Positions 9,052-17,191 of a stretch of 64,000 nt of DNA are shown piece after piece. The stretch lies in NCBI RefSeq assembly GCF_001514205.1, contig NZ_KQ948773.1, positions 258,016-322,015 on the forward strand. Direction: 5' to 3'. The number at the start of each line of letters is the position of its first letter. The stretch's first letter is position 1. The notes beneath the pieces are model-generated. The model searched no databases. It worked only from the letters and a program-made list of their open reading frames with translations, and had not been told where the DNA came from. A program made the translations under genes and the position numbers. Origin of the DNA: Streptomyces griseoruber (GTDB taxonomy: Bacteria; Actinomycetota; Actinomycetes; Streptomycetales; Streptomycetaceae).

Positions 9052-10230
9052 TTACCGGAGGTGGCGGGCGACGGCCTTCGCGATGTGTTCCGCGTCGATC
9101 GACAGTTCGCGCAGGGTGCCGCTGATGGGGGTGGTGAAGCCGGTGAAGTAGAGGCCGGGGGCGTTCTTCGGGGTGCGCGGGCCGTGGGCGAGGGGGAGGC
9201 CGCGCTCGTCGAGGACGTCGAGATGGCCGACCAGGCCCTCCAGGGCGCGGACATAGCCGGTGGCGGCGACGACGGCGTCCGGGGTGACGCGGGTGCCGTC
9301 GGCGAGGACGACCTTGCCGCCGTCCTCGAAGGACTCGACGGCGGCCACCACCTCCACCCGGCCCCTGCGGATCGCGTCGATCAGACCGACGTCCTGCACC
9401 GGGATCGCGCCCTCCTTGACCCGGCTGTAGAGGCCGGTGCCGGGGCGCGGCAGGCCGTGGGCCGAGAGGTCCGGCACGCTGAGCTTCGCCATCGGGCGGG
9501 CCAGCCGGTCGACGAGGCCGACGGGCAGTCGCCGTACGAGGATCGCCGTGTACTGGGCGGCCCAGCCGGCGGTGGAGCGGCGGACGATGTGCGGGGCGGT
9601 GCGCACGGACAGCCGCACCCGCTCGGCGCCGCTCTCGACGAGGTCGACGGCTATCTCGGCGCCGGTGTTGCCGACGCCGACGACGAGGACGTCCCGGCCG
9701 GTGTAGGGCTTGCCGTCGCGGTAGGCGCAGGCGTGGGTGAGGTCGCCGGTGAAGGCGGAGCGGCCGGGCCAGTCCGGCAGGAAGGGGGTGTGGTTGTAGC
9801 CGGTGGCGACGACGACGGCGGCGCCGGTCAGTTCACGGCCGCCGGTGGCGTGCAGCAGCCAGCCGGTGCCGTCGGGGGTGCGCTCGATCCGGGAGACCTC
9901 GACGCCGGTGACGATCTCCAGCTCGTGGACCTCGGCGTACTTCTCCAGGTACCGCACCACGTTGTCGCGGGTCACCCAGCGGCCGAACCGGCGGGGCATC
10001 TTCAGCCCCGGCAGGGCGGAGAGGCGGCGGGTGGTGTGCAGATGCAGCCGGTCGTAGTGGCGGCTCCAGGACGCACCGACCCGGTCGGCCTTCTCCACGA
10101 CGACGGCGCGTATCCCCTGGGCGCGCAGGGTGTACGCGGTGGCGAGTCCGCCGGGGCCGCCGCCGATGACGTAGACGGGGCGGTCGGCGGGGTTCGCGGT
10201 GGTGATCGCGGGCGGTGCGGAGTCTTCCAT
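9052..10230 (-). CDS. FAD/NAD(P)-dependent flavin monooxygenase-like protein
   Basis: A 392-residue protein with two dinucleotide-binding folds: FAD motif VIGGGPGGLATAYTL near residue 20 and NADPH motif VVGVGNTGAEIA near residue 180. Between them lies FTGDLTHACAY, which resembles the FxGxxxHxxxY fingerprint of class B flavoprotein monooxygenases (FMO, Baeyer-Villiger and N-hydroxylating enzymes). It also has the ATGYN motif. It is somewhat short for the class. The ATG at 10230 begins MEDSAPP, and upstream codons are not conserved-looking. It is a single gene separated by 258 bp from the tannase-like gene. Substrate unknown. Confidence 0.85.
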   Translation of the reverse strand: MEDSAPPAITTANPADRPVYVIGGGPGGLATAYTLRAQGIRAVVVEKADRVGASWSRHYDRLHLHTTRRLSALPGLKMPRRFGRWVTRDNVVRYLEKYAEVHELEIVTGVEVSRIERTPDGTGWLLHATGGRELTGAAVVVATGYNHTPFLPDWPGRSAFTGDLTHACAYRDGKPYTGRDVLVVGVGNTGAEIAVDLVESGAERVRLSVRTAPHIVRRSTAGWAAQYTAILVRRLPVGLVDRLARPMAKLSVPDLSAHGLPRPGTGLYSRVKEGAIPVQDVGLIDAIRRGRVEVVAAVESFEDGGKVVLADGTRVTPDAVVAATGYVRALEGLVGHLDVLDERGLPLAHGPRTPKNAPGLYFTGFTTPISGTLRELSIDAEHIAKAVARHLR

Positions 10231-10358
10231 GAGCGCGAGCGTAATCACGCGCGAGATTGGTGGGTCTCGGTCAAGACCGGAATTGATTGCGGATCGATCA
10301 CGCTTGGGGGAGTGGTGCGGGGAACTTGTGGCGTAGGCCACTTACTTGTGAGAAGGGT

Positions 10359-10396
10359 GCGACGCCTGGTCCAGGTGCGCTTGGGCCAGGCGTCGC
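10359..10396 (-). terminator. Hairpin terminator downstream of tannase-like gene
   Basis: Perfect 11-bp arms GCGACGCCTGG / CCAGGCGTCGC with a 16-nt loop, about 90 bp downstream of the esterase stop codon on the minus strand. Confidence 0.5.
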
Positions 10397-10488
10397 GGGC
10401 GGACGGCGTCAGTAGCTATGACGGGAAACGGACGCCGCCGCGTTCGGGGGTGCCGTGCTTCAGGGTACGGATCACTGCCGGGTCCGGC

Positions 10489-12096
10489 TCACTTCTTTGC
10501 CTTCGCCCGGTGTCCGGTCACCTTCGCGATCCAGGCGATGAAGTCACCCGGGTCGGTGTTGGCGCCGTGGCCCTCGTCCCAGTAGTAGAGGTGGTTCACG
10601 TCGTCGCCGAGGGTGTGCGCGGCGGCGGCGAGGTTGGCGGAGACCGTGTGCGAGGTGTCCGAGTCGTTGGTGCCGAGGCGGATCCACCAGTGCTTGGTGC
10701 GGGCCTGGTTGGGCTGGTCGACGAGGAAGTGCATGGGGTTCATCAGCCGCAGCACCTCGGGGATGTCGCTGTCGAGGCGCTTGGCGGTGGCCCCGCTGGT
10801 GTCGTGCTTCAGGCTGTACGCCGTGAAGTGGCGGGTCTCGGCGGTGCCCTTGCCGAACAGGTTGTTCTCGCCCGCCGACAGGTCGAAGGCGTCGAAGGCC
10901 GGGGCGGTCTTCTTGCGGGCGCCGACATGGGTGAGGAAGTCGTCCCAGGAGAAGGAGGCCTTGCCGTTCTTCCAGGTGATGAAGGTGTTCGAGGCGAGGT
11001 AGGTGGTGCGGTCGGAGTCCGAGAGGTTGGTGAGGTAGCGGGTGGCCGAGGGCTCCAGATACTGCTCGACGAGGTACGCGTCGTAGTTGCGGGCGGTCAG
11101 CCGGGTCCCGTCGAGGCCCTTGAGCCGGAGGCCGGCCTGGTATTCGGCGAACTGCGCCCGCAAGGCCTTCGACACGGTCTGGTCGACCGTCGAGCCGGAG
11201 CCGGTGGCGTTGGAGCCCCAGTTCCACTCGTAGGCGCCGTCGGCGTGGTCCAGGTCGGTGATCGGGCACCAGGCGCCGGTCGCGAAGATCGCGTCGGAGG
11301 CGTCGGCGGCGCCGATCTCCTTCAGGAGCTTGTCGTAGAGCGGGCTGTCGCCGGACGCGCCGAGCAGCGCGGACAGGGCGCCGCCGGCGCTGGTGCCCGC
11401 GGAGACGATCCGGTCGGTGTTGCCGGGGATGCGGCCCTTGTTGGACCGGATGTAGCGCACGGCCGCCTTGAGGTCGACGATGGCGGCGGGGGCGACGCCG
11501 TAGTACTCGCCGTCGGAGTTCTTCAGCGTACGGCCGCGGGCGCCGGGCTCGATGACGACGTACCCGGCGGCCAGGGCCAGCAGCTGGTTGGAGGAGGTGG
11601 CGCCGCCAGTGGCGTTGGTGTTCTCGTTGGCGTTGGGCGCGGCCGAGGCGCCGGCCGCGCCGGAGGGGAGGGTGCCGCCGGGCATACCGCCGCCCCCGCC
11701 CGCGCCGACCCCGGTGGCGTCCGCGACCGAGGACGGCATGTACCCGCCGACGGAGTTCGCGAGCAGGATCGGCGCGTTGCTCGCGTCGACGCTCTCGCCG
11801 TCGATCTCGACCGGGGCGCTGACGATCAGGGACTGGTAGGTGGCGTCCACGGGGTCGGCGACATAGGTGATCGCCTTCCAGAAGTGGTACGTCACGGAGT
11901 GCTCGTCGCCGTCGGTGTCCGTGACGGTCGTCGTCAGCTTGTTGTAGGCGTCCGGGTCGAAGACCAGGGAGCCGGAGGCCGGCGAGGACGTGTCGGAGGC
12001 CTGCGCGCTCAGGGCGATGCCGCCCATCGCGGCGACCCCGGCGGTGGCGCCGATGCCGATGACGACCGACCTGCGCTTGATTGCCCTGTGCTTCAC
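10489..12096 (-). CDS. Subtype B tannase-like secreted esterase
   Basis: A 535-residue alpha/beta-hydrolase. The N terminus has paired basic residues (AIKRRSVVIGIGATAGVAAMGG), a Tat-like export signal. The nucleophile elbow is GTSAGGALSALLGASG, followed by the family's WCPITDLDHADGAYEW and a C-terminal catalytic His in DEGHGANTDPGDFIAW. This combination matches my recollection of subtype B tannase family proteins, which cleave galloyl or feruloyl-type esters. The GTG at 12096 has GGGAG 8 bp upstream. A Gly/Pro/Asn/Thr-rich insert of about 45 residues (around residues 145-190) interrupts the hydrolase fold before the nucleophile and is unusual in length. A generic polyphenol or carbohydrate ester hydrolase remains possible. 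Confidence 0.75.
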   Translation of the reverse strand: MKHRAIKRRSVVIGIGATAGVAAMGGIALSAQASDTSSPASGSLVFDPDAYNKLTTTVTDTDGDEHSVTYHFWKAITYVADPVDATYQSLIVSAPVEIDGESVDASNAPILLANSVGGYMPSSVADATGVGAGGGGGMPGGTLPSGAAGASAAPNANENTNATGGATSSNQLLALAAGYVVIEPGARGRTLKNSDGEYYGVAPAAIVDLKAAVRYIRSNKGRIPGNTDRIVSAGTSAGGALSALLGASGDSPLYDKLLKEIGAADASDAIFATGAWCPITDLDHADGAYEWNWGSNATGSGSTVDQTVSKALRAQFAEYQAGLRLKGLDGTRLTARNYDAYLVEQYLEPSATRYLTNLSDSDRTTYLASNTFITWKNGKASFSWDDFLTHVGARKKTAPAFDAFDLSAGENNLFGKGTAETRHFTAYSLKHDTSGATAKRLDSDIPEVLRLMNPMHFLVDQPNQARTKHWWIRLGTNDSDTSHTVSANLAAAAHTLGDDVNHLYYWDEGHGANTDPGDFIAWIAKVTGHRAKAKK

Positions 12097-12240
12097 GGTG
12101 CGACTCCCTCGGTTTCTCTGCTTGCGGTGTGAACGTACCGAGAGTGCAGACAAAATTGCCAACAATCTGGGGTCATTCATGGGGACCCCACAGCTTCATG
12201 GCGGGCGCACAGCTTCCACGGGCTTCCCGGAAGCAGAGAT

Positions 12241-12255
12241 CTGACGTACCGTCAG
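12241..12255. promoter_or_regulatory. Regulon operator 3 (doxX-DUF35 promoter)
   Basis: CTGAC-GTACC-GTCAG ends 4 bp before the DoxX ATG at 12260, so it occupies the place where a Shine-Dalgarno would be. Exact match to the palindrome. Confidence 0.8.
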
Positions 12256-12259
12256 ATCC

Positions 12260-12709
12260 ATGGATGCGATCTGGCTCGACGGTGCTCAGTGGCTGGCCGT
12301 GCTGCGGATCGGGCTCGGGCTGTGGTGGCTGGAGAGCTGGCGGCACAAGGAGAAGAAGAGCTGGTTCGAGGGCTCCGGTATCGCCTGGGCGGCGGACGTG
12401 GCGGCCAAGCACCGCTGGAACGCCGTACGGTCCGGCTTCGAGGTCGTCGTGAAGCCCCGGCCGCGGGTCATGGCGTACGTCGTCGTCTACGCCGAACTGG
12501 CCCTCGGCCTGGGGCTGATCGCGGGCTTCCTGACCCCGATCGCCCTGGTCGCAGGCCTGCTCCTCAACCTGATCTACCTCGTCCTCATGATCCACGACTG
12601 GGCCGAGCAGGGCCAGAACGGGATGATGGCCCTGATCTCGGTGGTCGCGCTGGGCGGCATGGCCTGGCAGACGTGGTCGGTGGACGACGCCCTGGGGCTC
12701 TTCCGGTGA
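12260..12709 (+). CDS. DoxX family membrane protein
   Basis: A 149-residue integral membrane protein with about four hydrophobic helices (WLAVLRIGLGLWWLESW, YVVVYAELALGLGLIAGF, LVAGLLLNLIYLVLM and a final short segment), the DoxX/TQO-small-subunit-like pattern. DoxX proteins are linked to redox or membrane sulfur/quinone chemistry, but the role here is unknown. The start codon directly abuts an operator without a ribosome binding site, suggesting leaderless translation. The stop overlaps the start of the following DUF35 gene by 4 nt (GTGA), so both are co-expressed and probably TetR-repressed. Confidence 0.8.
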   Translation: MDAIWLDGAQWLAVLRIGLGLWWLESWRHKEKKSWFEGSGIAWAADVAAKHRWNAVRSGFEVVVKPRPRVMAYVVVYAELALGLGLIAGFLTPIALVAGLLLNLIYLVLMIHDWAEQGQNGMMALISVVALGGMAWQTWSVDDALGLFR

Positions 12710-13092
12710 GCGCGCGGTACGACCTCCCCGAGGCCGACGCCTTCACCCGGACGTACTGGGACGCGGCCGCCGGGGGACGGCTGCTGATCCGGCGCTGCGC
12801 GGCCTGCGCACGGGCCCACCACTACCCCCGCGAGTTCTGCCCGTACTGCTGGAGCGAGGACGTGACCTGGGAGGACGCGAGCGGCCGGGCCACGCTGTAC
12901 ACCTGGTCGGTCGTCCACCGCAACGACCTGCCGCCGTTCGGGGAGCGGACACCGTACGTCGCGGCGGTCGTCGACCTCGCCGAGGGACCCCGGATGTCCA
13001 CCGAGGTGGTGGGGGAGGGCCCGCTGCGGGCCGGGACGGCACTGGAGGTGACCTTCCGGGAGGGGGTGCCGGTGTTCCGGGCGGCCGGCTGA
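12706..13092 (+). CDS. DUF35 zinc-ribbon/OB-fold protein
   Basis: A 128-residue acyl-CoA-associated OB-fold protein. A rubredoxin-like zinc ribbon with four cysteines (RRCAACARAHHYPREFCPYC) occupies about residues 28-47, and the OB-fold follows (TLYTWSVVHRNDLPPF, TPYVAAVVDLAEGPRM). DUF35 proteins pair with thiolase-like enzymes, as in the Ltp2-DUF35 retro-aldolase of steroid side-chain breakdown. Here no thiolase is adjacent; the nearest is at 18313-19479, also operator-controlled. The GTG start overlaps the DoxX stop. Part of the operator-3 transcription unit. Confidence 0.85.
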   Translation: MSARYDLPEADAFTRTYWDAAAGGRLLIRRCAACARAHHYPREFCPYCWSEDVTWEDASGRATLYTWSVVHRNDLPPFGERTPYVAAVVDLAEGPRMSTEVVGEGPLRAGTALEVTFREGVPVFRAAG

Positions 13093-13115
13093 CCGGCCAG
13101 GTGTTGAATGGCCGG

Positions 13116-13718
13116 ATGACTGGCATCCGCGACCCCCGCACCGCCCCGCACCCGCCGGAGATACACGGCCACGGCCTGACCCTGCGCCCCTGGGACCCGG
13201 AGTCCGCCACCGACGTGGACGCCTGGCTGCGCGGACACCTCGACCCGGAGTTCCGGCGCTGGAACACCCCGATCAGGACGATCACCGACACCGCGAGCGC
13301 CGTGGAGTCGCTGGAGGCCAAGGCCGCGGACGGGGCGACGGGGCGCGCCATGACCTTCTGTGTCGCCGACGCCGGTGACGGGACGGTCCTCGGCCAGATC
13401 TCCGTCAACGCGATCGACCGGGTGCTGAGCAACGCCGTGGTCGGCTACTGGGTGCTGCCCGAGGCGCGCGGCCGGCACATCGCCACCCGCTCCCTGCTGC
13501 TCGCCGCCCGCTGGGCGTACGACGAGGTCGGCCTGCACCGGCTGGAACTGGGCCACGCCCTCGGCCACGGCGGCTCCTGCCGGGTCGCCGAGCGGTGCGG
13601 GTTCCGGTACGAGGGGACCGTGCGCGGGGCGATGTGGGAGGAGGGCCGACGCGACGCCTTCCGCGACGTCCACCTGCACGGACGCCTGGCCACGGACCCG
13701 GAGCCGGAGGCGCCGTAA
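13116..13718 (+). CDS. GNAT family N-acetyltransferase
   Basis: A protein of about 200 residues of the RimJ/RimL-like GNAT type. The acetyl-CoA pyrophosphate loop region reads VVGYWVLPEARGRHIATRSLLL, followed by LHRLELGHALGHGGSCRVAERCGFRYEG, in which the usual Asn of the N-x-x-S motif is replaced by His-Gly-Gly-Ser. It acetylates an amino group of an unknown acceptor. The ATG at 13116 is preferred; a GTG at 13101 would add 5 residues. Neither has a strong ribosome binding site. It follows the DUF35 gene by 23 bp and could be read through from it. Confidence 0.8.
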   Translation: MTGIRDPRTAPHPPEIHGHGLTLRPWDPESATDVDAWLRGHLDPEFRRWNTPIRTITDTASAVESLEAKAADGATGRAMTFCVADAGDGTVLGQISVNAIDRVLSNAVVGYWVLPEARGRHIATRSLLLAARWAYDEVGLHRLELGHALGHGGSCRVAERCGFRYEGTVRGAMWEEGRRDAFRDVHLHGRLATDPEPEAP

Positions 13719-13760
13719 ATCGGGGGCGGTACGGCCGGAGGGTGCGCCACGATGCGGGGC

Positions 13761-14702
13761 ATGAGACCGGACGACTGGCACCTCACCCAGGACCTCGACG
13801 CCTTCCTCCGGCGCGCCGGCGACTTCCTCGCCTCCAGGCCCGCGCCGCACACCGTCCCGCTGACCGTGCTCGACAACCTGCGCCGCAGGGGAGTGAACGT
13901 CTACGGCGAGGAGGCCCCCGTCTTCGGTGTGCTGGAGCGGGGCGGCGCGGTGGAGGCGGTGTCCCTGCGCACCCCGCCGTACTGGATCAATCCCACCTCC
14001 CTCACCGAGGAACAGGCCGACGCCCTCGCCGCCCGGCTGGCGTCCGCCGGACACCGCCTCCCCGGAGTCTTTGCCGACCGCGCCACGGCCGACGCCTTCG
14101 CCGACGCCTGGAAGCGGCACACCGGCGCCGGGGCGGATCTCTGGCGGGAGCAACGCCTTTATCGGCTCGGTGAGTTGACGGTCCCCGAGCCGGTGCCCGA
14201 GGGCGCCCCGCGGATCGCCACCGCCACCGACCGTGCCCGACTCGCGAGCTGGTACGAGGAGTTCGGCGAGAGCATCGGCGAGCGCAACCTCCAGGACCCC
14301 GGCGCGCTCGCCGACGCCCGGATCGCCCACGGCGGGGCCCTCTTCTGGGAGACCCCGGACGGCACCCCCGTCTCCCTGGCCGTGGTCACCCCGCAGGTGG
14401 CCGGCCAGGTGCGGGTCACCACCGTCTACACCCCCGCCGACCTGCGCGGCCGGGGCTACGCCGGCGCCGCGACCGCCGAGGTCAGCCGCGCGGCCCGCGC
14501 CGCCGGGGCCCGCGAGGTGCTCCTCTTCACCGACCTGGCCAACCCCACCAGCAACGGCCTCTACCAGCGCATCGGCTACCGCCCGGTGGCGGACTTCGCG
14601 GTGTACCGGTTCGGGGACCGACCTCAGGGGCCCGGCAGCCGCGCCTTCTCCTCGGCGGTGAGCGGCACGGACGGCGGCCCCGGGTCGGTCAGCCTGGCGT
14701 AG
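13761..14702 (+). CDS. GNAT family N-acetyltransferase
   Basis: A protein of about 313 residues: a GNAT domain in the C-terminal half (VRVTTVYTPADLRGRGYAGAATAEVSRAA, then NPTSNGLYQRIGYRPVADF) preceded by an N-terminal domain of about 150 residues seen in long Streptomyces GNATs. The Arg/Gly-x-Gly-x-Ala loop for acetyl-CoA is intact. The ATG at 13761 is chosen; an in-frame ATG at 13752 adds three residues. The 3' end overlaps the convergent small gene at 14624-14920 by 79 bp, and the shared stretch encodes a non-conserved tail. Confidence 0.8.
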   Translation: MRPDDWHLTQDLDAFLRRAGDFLASRPAPHTVPLTVLDNLRRRGVNVYGEEAPVFGVLERGGAVEAVSLRTPPYWINPTSLTEEQADALAARLASAGHRLPGVFADRATADAFADAWKRHTGAGADLWREQRLYRLGELTVPEPVPEGAPRIATATDRARLASWYEEFGESIGERNLQDPGALADARIAHGGALFWETPDGTPVSLAVVTPQVAGQVRVTTVYTPADLRGRGYAGAATAEVSRAARAAGAREVLLFTDLANPTSNGLYQRIGYRPVADFAVYRFGDRPQGPGSRAFSSAVSGTDGGPGSVSLA

Positions 14703-14920
14703 AGACTGCCGCAGGCCCGCTCCTCGTCGGGGAACCGCTCCAGGACGGTGCGTACGCCGCGCTGCCGTACGCCCACGACCCAGCCACCCTCCTCCCGCGC
14801 CAGGTAGAGGCGGTCCTCCGGCCGGGGTGTGCCGGGCGGGGCGGGGCAGCCGGCGATCTCGTACAGCCCGGCGGGGACACCCGCCGCGCGCAGTGCCGCG
14901 CACAGTCCTTGTACGTCCAT
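14624..14920 (-). CDS. Small protein next to TNT-domain gene, candidate immunity protein
   Basis: A 98-residue soluble protein, not recognised. It is acidic/Arg-mixed with a central strand-rich part (EDRLYLAREEGGWVVGVRQRGVRTVLERF) and no signal peptide, so it should stay in the cytoplasm. It begins 25 bp downstream of the secreted TNT-domain gene on the same strand, the position expected for a cognate immunity factor of a NAD-degrading toxin. That role is inferred from location only. Its 3' end overlaps the convergent GNAT gene by 79 bp. Confidence 0.65.
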   Translation of the reverse strand: MDVQGLCAALRAAGVPAGLYEIAGCPAPPGTPRPEDRLYLAREEGGWVVGVRQRGVRTVLERFPDEERACGSLYARLTDPGPPSVPLTAEEKARLPGP

Positions 14921-14945
14921 GCCCCGGCCCCCTTCCCGTCCCGTG

Positions 14946-15764
14946 TCAGTTGGCGCGTTCCAGGTTTTCGCTGTTGATCAGGGAGCTCACCGTGGCGCCG
15001 GTCTTCACATGCGGGCAGTACATCGCCATCGACGCGACCGAGGTGACGTACTGCACCCCCTGGCCCGGCTGTTCGAAGGCGGGGGCGGTCGGGCCGGCGC
15101 AGACCAGCGTCGGCTTCTTCACCCGGTACAGGTGGTAGTTGTACGGGAAGCGCGGGTCCTGGGTGTCCAGGCCGGACGGCGGAATGGACCGCTCCGCGTA
15201 CTTGGCGCCGGCCGGGGCGAGGAACTTGCCGAACTCGTTGCCGAAGCGGTCCAGCAACTGGCCGACCGGGAGGACCGTCTCGGTCGCGAGGGGCGCGCCC
15301 TGGGCGTTGTGGTCGAAGCCGTCGTCCGGGATCGACGAGTACTTCCAGTCGCCCTGCCCGTGGTCCGCGGTGGGGTTCCACCACTTGGTCAGGAACTCGA
15401 CGGGCGTCAGCGTGCCGAACCGGTTGTAGCCCTCGAGCGTGGCGCCGATGAGACCGGAGTCGGGCAGCCGGGCCGGGCCGAACCGCCAGTCGTTGCAGTA
15501 GTACGGCGTGTGCGCGTACGGGTAGGGCGAGGGCACCAGCCCCAGGCAGGACGCGTGTCCGCCCTCCGGTGCCGGGGCGCCGTACCCCTGCCGGGTCCGG
15601 CTGTCCTCGCCGCCCGAGCGCGCGACGGGCAACGGCGCGGTCATGGGCCGCTCGGCGGCCCGGGCGCCCGTCTCCGCGACCGCGGGCGAGGGCGCGCCGA
15701 GCAGCACGGAACCGGCGAGCCCGGCCGTCGCGGCCACGGCCGCACTCCAACGACGGAACATCAC
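14946..15764 (-). CDS. Secreted TNT-domain protein (putative NAD glycohydrolase)
   Basis: A protein of about 272 residues. A signal peptide covers residues 1-31 (ending PSPAVAET). The C-terminal TNT (tuberculosis necrotizing toxin) domain spans roughly residues 150-260: GQLLDRFGNEFGKFLAPAG, YAERSIPPSGL, YNYHLYRVKKP, CAGPTAPAFEQPGQGVQY. TNT-domain proteins hydrolyse NAD. The N-terminal half has several cysteines, suggesting a disulfide-stabilised secreted protein. The GTG at 15764 or ATG at 15761 both follow a GGAGG. The family's catalytic residues could not be verified by alignment here. The adjacent 98-residue gene may encode an immunity protein. Confidence 0.75.
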   Translation of the reverse strand: MMFRRWSAAVAATAGLAGSVLLGAPSPAVAETGARAAERPMTAPLPVARSGGEDSRTRQGYGAPAPEGGHASCLGLVPSPYPYAHTPYYCNDWRFGPARLPDSGLIGATLEGYNRFGTLTPVEFLTKWWNPTADHGQGDWKYSSIPDDGFDHNAQGAPLATETVLPVGQLLDRFGNEFGKFLAPAGAKYAERSIPPSGLDTQDPRFPYNYHLYRVKKPTLVCAGPTAPAFEQPGQGVQYVTSVASMAMYCPHVKTGATVSSLINSENLERAN

Positions 15765-16001
15765 TGATACCTCCGCAGGATTCGTCCGAAGGCTGGGAAA
15801 GCCAACGGAAAGTCATGAATCATCACAGAGGGTCAGAAGTCGGACGGCAATCCGAACAGGGCCGAACGGCGCAGCCGCGCCGTCCCGCGATTGTCACCGG
15901 CCGACCACAACGTCGTACCGGAGTCGTCCGGACGGGCATCACAGCGGCCCGCGTGCTCTCTGCTTTTCTGGGGAACACCCCCATGAGACCAGGGAGTTGC
16001 C

Positions 16002-16526
16002 GTGCACCTCGACACCACGACCTGCCCGTCGCCGACCAGCGCTCCCCTCGACGCCCCGTTCGCCCCCGCGCTGCCGGAGAACCTCTCGTACAGCTTCACG
16101 CTCCCGGCCGCCCCGCGCAGTCCCGGTGTCGCGCGCGCCGCGACCCGGACGATCCTCAGGGCGCACGGCCTGACCGACGTGACGGACGCGGTCGTCCAGG
16201 TGGTCAGTGAACTCACCGCCTGCGCCTGCCGGCTGTCCGCCACCAAGGAGGTGTACGTCTCGCTGCGCCACCGGAGCGGTGATCTGCGCGTCACCGTCTA
16301 CGACGGCCACCCCCGGCACGACCGGGCCCGCCTCGGTGCCATCTGCGTCCTGTCCCGCCGCGTGTCGCTGCGCGTCCTGGACGAGGTCGTACGGGCCTGC
16401 CACGGCGACTGGGGCATCGGCGGCGAGCGCGAGGCGGGCGGCGGCACCCGGATGTGGGCGGTGCTGCCGCGCGCGGGGGCGGCCCGGTACCTCGCGGGCC
16501 CCTCAGGGCCAGAGGAGCTGCCGTGA
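16002..16526 (+). CDS. RsbW-like ATP-binding regulatory protein
   Basis: A protein of about 174 residues of the HATPase_c (anti-sigma kinase-like) family common in Streptomyces, with AARSPGVARAATRTILRAHGL-type N terminus and a fold ending in GIGGEREAGGGTRMWAVLP. The N box, normally SELVTNAVRH, reads SELTACACRLS here, lacking the Mg-ATP-coordinating Asn. It may therefore bind but not hydrolyse ATP, or may be inactive. The GTG at 16002 follows AGGGAG. The last 24 bp overlap the convergent pdxH gene. Confidence 0.8.
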   Translation: MHLDTTTCPSPTSAPLDAPFAPALPENLSYSFTLPAAPRSPGVARAATRTILRAHGLTDVTDAVVQVVSELTACACRLSATKEVYVSLRHRSGDLRVTVYDGHPRHDRARLGAICVLSRRVSLRVLDEVVRACHGDWGIGGEREAGGGTRMWAVLPRAGAARYLAGPSGPEELP

Positions 16527-17168
16527 CCAGTGGTCGCCGTCCCTGACGTACACCAGGCGTACATGCCGGCGTCGCTCCTCGCCCTGGAAGAACTCCACCT
16601 CCTGGGGGTGGAGCCGGTACAGGGTCCAGGTGGGGGACTCGGCCGTAGGGTCGGCCTGCGCCTGTTCCCAGGCGGCCCGGGACACGGCCGCCAGCTCCTG
16701 CGGCGAGGAGAGGGGCTCGCTCTGGCGGCCCGTCAGGGCGGCGGCCAGGGCGCCGGTGGAGCGGGCGTGCAGGTCCGCCCGGGACTCGCCGGAGGGGGCG
16801 GAGGTGACCGGGCCGCGGACGCGGACCTGGCGGCCGAGCCGGGGCCAGTAGAAGGTGAGCGCCGCGTAGGGGCGGGCGGCGAGGTGGCGGCCCTTGCGGC
16901 TGGTGGCGTGGGTCGCGAAGGACCAGCCGGTGGCGTCGGCGCCGTGCAGCATCACGATCCGGGCGTCCGGGAGGCCCTCCTCGTCGGCGGTGGCGAGGGT
17001 CATGGTGTGCGGCTCCCGCTCACCCGCCGCCACCGCCTCGGCGAACCAGGCGGCGAACAGGTCCACCGGGGTGCCGGGGGCCCGCTCCGGGTCGAAGGGA
17101 GGCAGGTCCGTCACCTCCGGGTCCCACACCCGCAGTGACCTCAGCAGCTCATGAAGATCCGTAGCCAT
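16503..17168 (-). CDS. pdxH: Pyridoxamine 5'-phosphate oxidase
   Basis: A 221-residue FMN enzyme oxidising pyridoxamine- or pyridoxine-5'-phosphate to pyridoxal phosphate in vitamin B6 salvage. Recognisable segments are EPHTMTLATADEEGLPDARIVML, FATHATSRKGRHLAARPYAALTFYWP, RQVRVRGPV, and the C-terminal YRLHPQEVEFFQGEERRRHVRLVY with the substrate-binding Arg region. Length and motif order match the family. It is a monocistronic gene, the 3' end overlapping the ATPase gene by 24 bp. Confidence 0.92.
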   Translation of the reverse strand: MATDLHELLRSLRVWDPEVTDLPPFDPERAPGTPVDLFAAWFAEAVAAGEREPHTMTLATADEEGLPDARIVMLHGADATGWSFATHATSRKGRHLAARPYAALTFYWPRLGRQVRVRGPVTSAPSGESRADLHARSTGALAAALTGRQSEPLSSPQELAAVSRAAWEQAQADPTAESPTWTLYRLHPQEVEFFQGEERRRHVRLVYVRDGDHWSRQLLWP

Positions 17169-17191
17169 GCCCCGAGTATCGGGCCCGCCCG

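Noticed and set aside
9061..12132. A 1023-residue open frame on the plus strand opposite the FAD monooxygenase and tannase-like genes
   Set aside because: Its translation is Gly/Val/Arg/Asp low-complexity typical of the antisense of high-GC genes; the opposite strand encodes two recognisable enzymes with good starts.
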